Positions 9,183 through 16,976 of a stretch of 21,339 nt of DNA are shown here, piece by piece. The DNA lies in the NCBI GenBank assembly GCA_903772945.1, contig CAICTM010001865.1:1-21339 (forward strand), given 5' to 3'. The first letter of the stretch is position 1; each line of letters starts with the position of its first letter. The translations under genes and the position numbers were made by a program. The notes below the pieces were generated by a model. That model worked only from the letters and a program-made list of their open reading frames with translations, made no database searches and was not told where the DNA came from. The DNA is from Seminavis robusta (lineage: Eukaryota > Bacillariophyta > Bacillariophyceae > Naviculales > Naviculaceae).

Positions 9183-9484
9183 TTAGTTTATGAGGAGAGC
9201 GCCGCGGAACGTGGCTACTGTGAAGTCTTCCACCATGGTGTCGGTCTCACGTAAATAGTGATCGACACTCTCGGGTTTCCATCGAAGGCGAGCAGCGATA
9301 GCTGGAATGTCGAGGCTCATGGCACGAAGCACTAGAGCTGCGAAAACCCGGTTGGAGTGAGTGACGATGGCTGTAATGTGTTTATGGTAGAAGTGATTGG
9401 GATCAGGACAGGCATCGATGCAGGCTCGACGCATGATTTTTTTGATGTCGTCATCCTTGAGGAAGGTGTAGCCGCGAGGGTCGG
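9183..9484 (-). pseudogene. Tyrosine recombinase, C-terminal catalytic part
   Basis: This fragment carries the end of a DIRS-type recombinase. THSNRV holds the His and Arg of the HxxR box, RLRW the Trp that replaces the second His in this class, and VDHYLRE the nucleophilic Tyr. The open frame extends 19 nt into the LTR on its right, which supplies a spurious start; the true recombinase sequence begins at the target duplication. It ends with TAA at 9183. The missing upstream part is at 14771-15758. The two pieces join in the same reading frame once the LTR element and one copy of GTCGG are ignored. Confidence 0.8.
9480..9484. repeat. Target site duplication GTCGG, left
   Basis: GTCGG directly precedes the left LTR and is repeated directly after the right LTR at 14771-14775. 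A 5-bp duplication is typical of LTR retrotransposon integrase. Confidence 0.9.
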
Positions 9485-9737
9485 TGTTGGTTGCTAGTAA
9501 CACTCTAGCTTAGTAAAGGTCAAAAGGGTTTTACTGTTAAGCTATTTCCAGAAGCGATCTTTCTCCATGTTTTCTGGGATTGATTCAGCTTCAAAGGATA
9601 TAGTGAAGGGGGTGACCATATAGATCAGTTAAACTCCCCATGTATGTAACTAGAGGATAGATATAGATATCCCCGCTAAACTAGATTGGGATAAACGAAC
9701 AATTTGTATTGAGGTGTCTGTAATACAACCTCCAACA
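9485..9737 (-). repeat. Left LTR (3' LTR on the minus strand), 253 bp
   Basis: Begins TGTTGGTTGC and ends ACCTCCAACA, with a 6-bp terminal inverted repeat TGTTGG/CCAACA. Compared with the first unit of the right LTR it differs by about three changes (CCAGAAGC versus CCAAGAAGT, and one base in a G-run). It has no internal duplication. Confidence 0.9.
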
Positions 9738-9745
9738 CACTCCTG
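9738..9745 (-). other. Sequence abutting the left LTR (CAGGAGTG on the minus strand)
   Basis: In the proposed orientation this is where a polypurine tract belongs. It reads CAGGAGTG, only partly purine, so it is a poor tract. The same octamer occurs 13 more times inside the element. Confidence 0.3.
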
Positions 9746-9837
9746 CACGGTTCCATAAAGGATACCGTGGAACGAATAATTAATGTAATGATGGTTGCTC
9801 CATAAGGAACAGTTGTTGGTCGAGAGAGACCACTTGC

Positions 9838-10135
9838 TAGGTTGCTCGGCATTCCGCTTGGTGGCGAGAAGCTTGTCATCCATAGCAGTGCTGACAAATC
9901 TGTCACAGTCAATGTGGACATGTGGACAGTGTCGTCATGAAAAGCCACTGTGGCTACCACTCCTGTGAGTGTTGCCACTCCTGTATGACTTGCTGTGGCA
10001 GTTGGTGCCGCCACTTGATGTTGCTGTATTCGAAACTGGGAAGTTCCGATTACTTGTTGAACCGTGGACTGGGAAGTTCCGGTCACTTGGTATTGCTGTA
10101 GCTGGAAACTAGGAAGTTCCGGCTGCATTCTTGTA
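9838..10135. repeat. Internal module, copy A
   Basis: Starts GGTTGCTCGGCATTCCGCTTG, passes through a GTCGTCATGAAAA segment and two CACTCCTG motifs, and ends with three CTGGGAAGTTCCG-like segments and GGCTGCATT. A diverged copy lies at 11105-11300. Confidence 0.6.
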
Positions 10136-11104
10136 GACTTGTAAGGTGCTTTTGACTGGCTGTGTGAACTGAGCTGGACATCGGTATGTCATGGTCTCAA
10201 TTGCCAATGATGTGTGGAAACATCAATCCATTCAGGCTTGATACTGGATTTGGAAATCAGGAGAGCATGAGTCTCTGCAATAGCATGGTAGCTATCTGGA
10301 GTCAGCTTGTTGTCCATTGGAATGGAACGTGAGCTGTCTCTACTTGTTGGATTAGTCGGCTGTTACCTTTTCTGAGGATTGGAATCCTCTGCTTCCTTCC
10401 TGGGGAATCTTCCTTCATCACGGCATCCTCTACCTTGGAATCGAATGGCTGTGATTTGATGTACATGATGTGTACTTGCTTGATGTGGATCTTGGTTTAC
10501 ACCTCTTGTGGATGCGTGCTAGCAACTTGTGGTGTTCCGTCGAACTGTTGCGTGCATGAGCTGGTTCCTGGTGGAACTGTTCCTGTGGAACTGTGGGAAT
10601 CCTCTGCAGAAGATATCCCGGTAGCACTGGTGTGTGGCTACCCTTGCTTGAGTAAGCTTGCTCTGCCTCGATAGGCTTTCCGGTCACACTTGCGATCTCT
10701 TGGTCGCTGCTTGGGATTCGATCTGGATTGATCGAGCCTGATTCGATCTGGATGTGATCGAGTCATTCGGAAAATTGGAAAAGGTGTCAGACTTTGGTTT
10801 TGGTGGGTATCAATTTCATCAATACCACTCCTGCTGTCACTGGTGGCACACTCCTGTGAGCTAGCTGTGGCAGGACTTGTACTTGTTGTAGCCAAAGCTG
10901 GCTTGGTTGGTTTGGACATTGGATGCAACTTGGGGTTGCTATGGAGCTTGAGGTGGTTCCTCTAAGATTCCTGAGAATCGATAGGACTCAATGTGTCTAT
11001 CTGTGCTTGGGTAAGCAGGCTCCTGCCTTGGAAAGGCTTTGTAATCCAGTCTCACGTCGTCGTGTCACTGGCTTGCAATGAGTCCAAAACAAACCTTGGA
11101 AGTG

Positions 11105-11300
11105 GTTGCTCGGCATCCCGCTTGGTAACGAGAAGCTGAGCGGTGGAGACGAGACAATACGGACATTGTCATCATCGAAAAAGTCTTTGTGGCTGGCACT
11201 CCTTCTGAGAGTGGTGCCACTCCTGGAAGACTGGTGTCAGATGATACCGTCACTTGGTGTACCTGCGGCTCGGACTGGGAAGTCCGGCTGCATTGACACT
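11105..11300. repeat. Internal module, copy B
   Basis: GGTTGCTCGGCATCCCGCTTG, then GTCATCATCGAAAAAG, two CACTCC(T) motifs and GACTGGGAAGTCCGGCTGCATT, in the same order as copy A about 1.27 kb to the left. A third partial copy (GCTGAGACTGGGAAGTCAGGCT) lies at about 11625-11650. Confidence 0.6.
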
Positions 11301-12479
11301 TGATGGGGCTGGAAGCCCTTCGTAGATGGAAGCTGGTTGAAGCTTCTGGAAGTCGTAGACTTGTGGGAAGTGATGCCCTATTGGAATGTGCATGGAAGCT
11401 GGAAATGATGTAGCTTGGAAGTCACGGACTTGTTGGGTTCGACTAAACCTAGTTCTTGGATGGTCTCGATGTCTGAAGATGGAATGAGGAAAAGGTTGAG
11501 TTATTGTTTCCTCTTGTCATGGTTGTTTATACTCATGTGAGACTCGTGACTGCTGGTGTCATCACTTGTGGTGACTGGTGCCGTCACTTGGTACACTTGG
11601 TACCGTCATTTGGTGTTGCCGTAGCTGAGACTGGGAAGTCAGGCTATAGCGACACTTGGGAGAACTGTTGTAGTAGCCAGAACTAGGAGGAAGCTCCTTG
11701 CCACAATGATACTTTGAGTTGGGGCTGGAAGCCCTTGGAAGTTTGGAAACTTGTAAGGAAGTATTCGGTAGTAGTTGTGGATGCTCCAACTTGATGGGCT
11801 CCACTGGACCTGGACGTGCGGTCGATGATGGTTCGATGGTGATGTAGTCGGTAGATCCTTTGGTTGGTGATGTCACTGCTCTTACACTCCTGTGAGATGG
11901 CTGTGGCAGGACTTGTAGTTGTCCGTAGTTGTATCTATGGTTGGCTTGATTTGTTGTACTGGTGTACTTCTGTTGTTGGTGTGAGACTAGGTTGGTTGCA
12001 ATCTCTGTACAGTAGTTGCAGTGGAGCTGAGGTGTGCACCCTCTTGTTGTTTCTGTAGATCAGGTTGCCTGGTTTGTGTGTCTAACTCTGTCTGCTCCTG
12101 CCATCCTGTGGCTTGGTACCTTGTCTTGTGAACTCTTGAGTTGCTTGTAGCTACTCGGTTCAACACTCACTGTTGTTCTGCTGTCATAGCAGTTGCTGTT
12201 TTGTAGATGCAATTCAAATTTGGGTTTGGTAGCAGTAGATACCGTTGTTGGCTGTTGTTGCCATTGATGTTGGCTGTTGATGTAGCCATTGATGCCGTTT
12301 GTGGTTGCGGCATTGCCTATAAAGGCGGATGTTATGATGATTTTGTTTGTAGGCTTGTAGGTTTTGGGTACCACCACACTCCTGTGCACTTGCTGTGATC
12401 AAATAGCAAGGGCATAGACTTGTAATGGTATCTGTTATTGCCTGGAGGCTGTTGTTGCCTCAGGTTTGCCTGTTTTCAT

Positions 12480-12615
12480 AAGGAGGAAGTGCTGTGGATT
12501 AGTTTCACAATACACATTCCAAAAATTGGTAGTAGGAGGTGCTGTGGCTTGGATGCCACAATACACACTCCATGAAAGGGGTAGGAGGTGTTGAGTAAAC
12601 TCAAACAACTCCAAA
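12480..12615. repeat. Three degenerate hairpin-bearing tandem units
   Basis: Units start GGAGG at about 12482, 12535 and 12586 and end near ACTCCA or ATTCCA. Each contains a short hairpin in the middle, with different stem bases: TGTG/CACA, TGTGGC/GCCACA and TTGAGT/ACTCAA. Confidence 0.45.
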
Positions 12616-12692
12616 GAAATATCAATGCTGGTGGATGCACTCCTGTGCTTCCTATAGCTCTGCATTGGTCTGGTAGCTGCGGTGCCGGTTGG

Positions 12693-13595
12693 CTAGCTAG
12701 CTATCTGCAGGACATGCTCCGGTAACTCCTGTACCGGTACCATGCAGTAGCTGCATTGGTAGCTGGCACGGAAACTCCCTGGCTTGGATATTCCACACGG
12801 AAAATGCTCTTGTTGCCAACGTACGAGAGCTGCCGGAGTATCCTCGAAAGATACCTTTTTCCGTTCAGTGTCTGTTCTTCTTGCGGCCACCGAATTGCTT
12901 GGCTGGTTCTTCGCCGTTCCGTGGAACTGATGGCAGTCAGCGATTTTTCTCACAAAAAGCAAGGATTGCCTTTTCCTTGATGTCGGCACTGCCAATACTC
13001 CTGTTGCCGCCGCCACTCCTGTTGCCGCCGCTGTTGTCGATGATGGTAGCACGATGGTATTGTCGCCACTATCGGTAGCGACTGACTGGTAGTAGCGGTC
13101 GCCGTTGTTTTTGTTGGCTGTAGCAGTAGTAGCTGCGGCAGTCGTCGTTCGATCCGATGTCCTCGGCTGTCTTTTGGTTTTTCTTTCAATTTTGCTTGAA
13201 TGTGCCGTTGGATGCAACTCGGTTCCTGTTGCATTTGAGGACTTGCACTCTTCAGGGCCTGTTGCACTAGTGTTCAAAGCACAACTTCCTCTTTGACAGT
13301 CCTGTCGTAGGACCTGTCGTTGCCGTGTAATCGGCCTGGCAATTTGGCTTGTTTCATGCCGCCGAAGGGTTTGCACCTCTTCTCTATCAGCACTGATTCG
13401 ATGGCTTGATAGTGGGGCTAAGAACTCCCACGGAAGTACCTCTGTGGTATTCCTGTTGGAATTTGTTATCTCGTTCCTCTTCCGTGGTAACACCTCTGGT
13501 GTCGTTCCTGTTGGCTTGCACGCTTCGTCGCCGTAGTAGCCTTGCTTGCTGCTATCCGTACAGTAGCCTCTGCTCCGTACCCTGGTTCCTCTCAC
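12693..13595 (-). CDS. Longest interior ORF of the LTR element, unknown
   Basis: It is open for 300 codons on the proposed sense strand. Composition is Thr/Ser/Arg/Ala-rich with low-complexity runs (TTTAAATTATANK). The only protein-like part is near the C-terminus (KKVSFEDTPAALVRWQQEHF, then a Cys-x2-Cys with a later His). No gag, protease, integrase or polymerase motif is seen. It may be a relic of gag or simply an open stretch in repeat DNA; other frames in the interior are shorter and equally unremarkable. Confidence 0.25.
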   Translation of the reverse strand: MRGTRVRSRGYCTDSSKQGYYGDEACKPTGTTPEVLPRKRNEITNSNRNTTEVLPWEFLAPLSSHRISADREEVQTLRRHETSQIARPITRQRQVLRQDCQRGSCALNTSATGPEECKSSNATGTELHPTAHSSKIERKTKRQPRTSDRTTTAAATTATANKNNGDRYYQSVATDSGDNTIVLPSSTTAAATGVAAATGVLAVPTSRKRQSLLFVRKIADCHQFHGTAKNQPSNSVAARRTDTERKKVSFEDTPAALVRWQQEHFPCGISKPGSFRASYQCSYCMVPVQELPEHVLQIAS

Positions 13596-14296
13596 CGGAA
13601 GCCTTCTTCTGTTCTTGTTGGACTTGTCGTGGTAGCTAGCTAGATAGCTTGGCTATCCTTGGGCTGCACTTCGTCGTGCGATGAGTCTTCTTCGTGGCAA
13701 CCTTTGGTGCCACTCCTGTAGTTGTTTTTCGTAGCGGACTGGTTACAGTTGTCCTGTACGATGGCTGATATTCCACAGCACAAAGTCTTGATGATTCGCT
13801 CACTCCTGTGAGCTGATCTTGTTCCGTTCGCTCACTCCTGTGAGCTCGCTTCCGGTAGCTGTTCCGGCACTCGAGCTGCGGCACCTTGCGTAGGTCACTC
13901 CTGTGAGCTTGCTTCCATCTTGATCCGACTGGAGCTCCTTGCTCCAACTCGATTGGATGTAACTCACTCAATTCCTGTTGGATTCACTTCGTTCAAGCAT
14001 AGAAGTAGTGTAGTCAGTGAGGATCTTCAAGGGCGTATGCTAAGACTGCAATGATTTGGTCGTCTTTCTGAACGACCGATCACTCCGGTGTAGCTCAATG
14101 TGTCAATGTGCGAGGCACGATTTCGTGATGCCTTTTCCTGCTAGGCTGTTGGGATAGCTCTCTCCGTGAGGCCAGAGCCCTTTCTGCCTGTACCTTGACT
14201 CTTCGTGGAACTGTTTACCTTATAGCATGAACTGAATGGTTTGATGTCGATATCACCATGGTCGACATCTCGAATTCGAGATGAACTTCGAGAGAG

Positions 14297-14310
14297 CTTC
14301 TTGGAAATAG
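14297..14310 (-). promoter_or_regulatory. Candidate self-priming primer-binding site
   Basis: Read on the minus strand, CTATTTCCAAGAAG follows the LTR end CCAACA with no gap. Its exact complement lies inside the LTR at 14368-14381 and again at 14572-14585; the left LTR has the same segment with one base deleted (9542-9554). Pairing stops at the LTR border. No match to a tRNA 3' end was recognised at either inner LTR edge. Confidence 0.6.
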
Positions 14311-14770
14311 TGTTGGTTGCTAGTAACACTCTAGCTTAGTAAAGGTCAAAAGGGTTTTACTGTTAAGCTATTTCCAAGAAGTGATCTTTCTCCATGTTTT
14401 CTGGGATTGATTCAGCTTCAAAGGATATAGTGAAGGGGTGACCATATAGATCAGTTAAACTCCCCATGTATGTAACTAGAGGATAGATATAGATATCCCC
14501 GCTAAACTAGATTGGGATAAACGAACAATTTGTATTGCTGAGGTAAAGGTCAAAAGGGTTTTACTGTTAAGCTATTTCCAAGAAGTGATCTTTCTCCATG
14601 TTTTCTGGGATTGATTCAGCTTCAAAGGATATAGTGAAGGGGGTGACCATATAGATCAGTTAAACTCCCCATGTATGTAACTAGAGGATATAGATATAGA
14701 TATCCCGGCTAAACTAGATTGGGATAAACGAACAATTCCTATTGAGGTGTCTGTAATACAACCTCCAACA
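14311..14770 (-). repeat. Right LTR (5' LTR on the minus strand), 460 bp with internal duplication
   Basis: Same termini as the left LTR. A segment of about 204 bp, starting at GTAAAGGTCAAAAGG, is present twice (about 14339 and 14543). The second unit carries differences not shared with the left LTR or the first unit, such as an extra TA in the GATATAGATATAG tract and CCTATTG for TTGTATTG. Confidence 0.9.
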
Positions 14771-14775
14771 GTCGG
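14771..14775. repeat. Target site duplication GTCGG, right
   Basis: Matches 9480-9484 exactly. Removing the element and one copy restores a continuous recombinase reading frame across the site, which independently supports the boundaries. Confidence 0.9.
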
Positions 14776-15758
14776 AGGAGTCTTGGAAGACGCCAATCGG
14801 CTCGTGGGGCTGAACACCAAGTAGAATAGCGCGGATAATAATAGAGATAATGGCATCAATAGGACAGAAGAAGCCAGAGCCATGGCTGACGGTAGCGCTT
14901 GAGTGTGAAGTTGCGGCCGCTCTTGTCAAAGCGCCAGCGTACTTCGAGTTCAAAGATACGGTCTTGATGGAAGAGAAAGAGGTCTTTCGAAGGGTTGAGA
15001 ATATGACGATCGGTGGAATAGAACGTGAAGTCGTCACGGGTGAATGCGATGGGCGTGTCGGCCCATTTGCCAGCAGCTTTGGTATTGGGAACTTTGGAGT
15101 ATTGGCCCCGGTTTGCGCTGTTTTGAGCATATTCAGAGCACCGACAGCCAGAGAAAGCGCCAAAGCGAGTCCAGTCGAATACAGCGGCTTTCATGCCGAG
15201 AGACGCTGCGGGGTCAAGTGCAGATTGGGCGTCCAGTTGACGAAACAAGTTGCGGAACATGGGAAGAGTGAAGGGCTGGCGTTTTTCACGCGGTTGTTGC
15301 CATTTTTGACGCTGTTGGATTGGGTCATTGAGGAAAGGAATAAGTTGTGGTTTGGCTCCAGAATGGATATAGAGAGAAAAGGGCTCGGTAACGACAGAGC
15401 GAAGGTAGGCATCAGCGGCGGAGATGTAGCCACGAATGGTGTTGGCCATGATGGGCTGTTTGGAAACGGGGTCGATGCGGTTGAGGAGAGTTTCAACGTA
15501 GGCCCTCATAAGGGAGGGGATCTCGGCTGAATTTAGGGATCGTACACAATCTTCTTGGTATCCACAAGCGGATCGGAGCAAGGTACGAAAGGTAGCGCGA
15601 GAGTCCATAGTCTTGTCATTTTTGTTTCGTACCATGCCTCGGTCTGTTCGACTGACACTAGCGTGGTAAGAATGGATAAAAGTTTGCATGGAATCGGGCA
15701 AATTGGTAGGGATTGCAGCACTGGAAGTCCCTCCAAAACGGATGCGAGTGATGGCCAC
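14771..15758 (-). pseudogene. Tyrosine recombinase, N-terminal and first catalytic part
   Basis: Open for 300 codons (15758-14856), starting just after a TGA that abuts the RNase H-overlapping region; the first ATG is about codon 24. Helical core-binding region, then DWTRFGAFSGCRCSEYA at about 195-211 with the first catalytic Arg. At about 14870-14900 a one-base frameshift moves the natural continuation (CPIDAIISIIIRAILLGV, PHEPIGVF) to another frame, which then runs to the LTR insertion and matches the frame of the fragment at 9183-9484. The gene is therefore broken twice: by the frameshift and by the LTR element. The overlap with the RNase H frame suggests that expression once used a -1 shift or reinitiation. 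Confidence 0.8.
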
Positions 15759-16739
15759 TTCTCAAACCGGGAGAGTCGGTCGGCTCCCACATTTTTGATG
15801 CCGCGAATGTGATGGCCCTGGACACGGAAGGATTCGGAAGCGAGATGGTGAGAGAGGAAGGCTTGCAGAAAATGGGCGATACGACGCACAACCGGTCGTT
15901 TCGTTCGAGTGGCGTAGCGCATCCATGAAACAGCTGAAGTATTGTCGGCTAGATTGAGAATGCGGTGGCCACCGGCTGGGATGGGCGGTGTAGATGGAAG
16001 GAAGATGAGTTTGACGGTGATCCAGAGTTCAATGATGATGGCGATGAACTCGAGAATATTGATGTGGTGGAGAAGAGGATCAATTGCTTTTTCGCCATAT
16101 TGTGGATTGTTGAAGCCGTAGTATTGAGGGAGACCAGCGGCGACGAATTCTGGGACAGTGATACGCCACATGTGTTGGTAGCCCGATGTGGCACTCCAAC
16201 CGCCAAGACCGTAGGTGCTGGCGTTGGTAGCTGATTGAATAGTGGGGTCCCGGGGAATGATGAGACCGATGGGACGACTCCATCCAGGGGCGTAGCGGTC
16301 CATCGAGATGGATCGGCGCAGCGCTTGAAGTTCTTTGATGGTGTGTTGGGGAAGGTGAATAATGGGGCATTGGTACCATCGGCGGAGCTGGTAGGAGCCT
16401 GGAGCTTTAGAGACTAGGTCATTGAAGTGGAATTGGAGGTGTAAGGAACGGTAGATTCCGATGGGGCTGACAATGGCAGCATGGCGAAGGAGGCCGACCA
16501 GTTGAGAACAAGCATGGAGAGTAGAGCCGATGCGGGGTTTGGCGGTTTGTTGGGTGAGAAGCTCATCGAGAAAGATAATGAGTTTCTCGCGCTTCTTGGT
16601 GGGCCAGATGAGGCGCATGGTATGGGTGCGATTTCGTATCCAAGGAATAGAAGGAGAAGAGTGACGAAGGCTTGCCATTTGATGGGGGTGATGCATGGAG
16701 GCCGGTGAGGGTCGTCCCGAGGGTAGCCGAAGAGAATAT
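15533..16739 (-). pseudogene. DIRS reverse transcriptase end plus RNase H
   Basis: Open frame from the LINE junction to the stop at 15533 (first ATG at 16696, 387 codons from there). The first 90 residues match the end of a retroelement RT and its connection region (RLIWPTKKREKLIIFLDELL). RNase H follows: TNASTYGLGGW at about 157-167, ILEF with Glu at about 216, LADNTSAVSWM with Asp at about 251, and IKNVGADRLSR with Asp at about 306. Position 158 is Asn (AAC) where family members have a metal-binding Asp, so the enzyme was probably already dead or is mutated by a single G-to-A change. The RT fingers and palm, including the catalytic Asp pair, are absent, lost at the LINE junction. The C-terminal 75 residues overlap the recombinase in another frame. 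Confidence 0.75.
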
Positions 16740-16740
16740 T

Positions 16741-16976
16741 TAAAAAAAAATAACGAAATTTTATTTTAAAGGCTACACCTCGTCAGACGATCCGCTGAAC
16801 GGTGCCGTGACGAACCCATATTCCTCAGACGCACGAGGGCGCCCACTTAGGATGGGCCTAGTGTAAGCCCCCCACCAGAGAAATTGAACAAAACTCCGGA
16901 GGGTGCTGTACCACTAACTATCTAGGCTAGGCTAAATCGCCCGCTATTGCTATGGGAATCCCACATCGGCGCATAT
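16741..16976 (-). other. LINE 3' untranslated region
   Basis: On the minus strand it runs from the stop at 16977 to GGTGTAGCCTTTAAAATAAA, then TTTCGTTA and a run of nine T. There is no clear poly(A) tail at the junction, which is unusual for a LINE. A short inverted repeat CGTCA/TGACG occurs near the end (about 16780-16812). Confidence 0.55.

Larger units (their letters stand above)
9738..14310. repeat. Dispersed CACTCCTG hairpin motif, 14 copies
   Basis: Exact plus-strand CACTCCTG starts at 9738, 9958, 9976, 10826, 10849, 11218, 11885, 12377, 12638, 13014, 13711, 13801, 13833 and 13896. Eight are followed by TG, giving CAC-TCCT-GTG hairpins. Stems are longer at 13801 and 13833 (GCTCAC/GTGAGC) and at 12638 (GCAC/GTGC). 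No reverse-strand copies were noticed. Confidence 0.75.
9485..14770 (-). mobile_element. Non-autonomous LTR retrotransposon inserted in the DIRS recombinase
   Basis: Flanked by LTRs starting TGTTGG and ending CCAACA, and by perfect GTCGG target duplications. The 4.57-kb interior has no recognisable gag zinc knuckle, protease, integrase or reverse transcriptase on either strand, so it resembles a LARD. I orient it on the minus strand because the 14 nt next to the right LTR form a self-priming type primer site. LTRs are nearly identical outside a duplication, which indicates a recent insertion. Confidence 0.85.
9183..16740 (-). mobile_element. DIRS-type tyrosine-recombinase retrotransposon, interrupted and truncated
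   Basis: Minus-strand order is reverse transcriptase end and RNase H (16739-15533), then tyrosine recombinase in an overlapping frame (15758-14776, 9479-9183). RT/RNase H followed by an overlapping recombinase ORF, with no integrase or protease, is the hallmark of the DIRS order. The 5' part is cut by a LINE at about 16740, and an LTR element of 5286 bp lies within the recombinase gene. The outer terminal repeats of the element were not identified; its left limit may be beyond 9183 and could include the plus-strand ORFs. Confidence 0.75.

Noticed and set aside
9676..10128. Minus-strand ORF of 150 codons as a gag gene
   Set aside because: Its start lies in a repeat module and its end lies in the LTR; the Gln/Thr-rich sequence reflects the repeated DNA.
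9485..14770. Autonomous Ty1/copia or Ty3/gypsy element
   Set aside because: No polymerase, integrase, protease or zinc knuckle motif was found on either strand of the interior.
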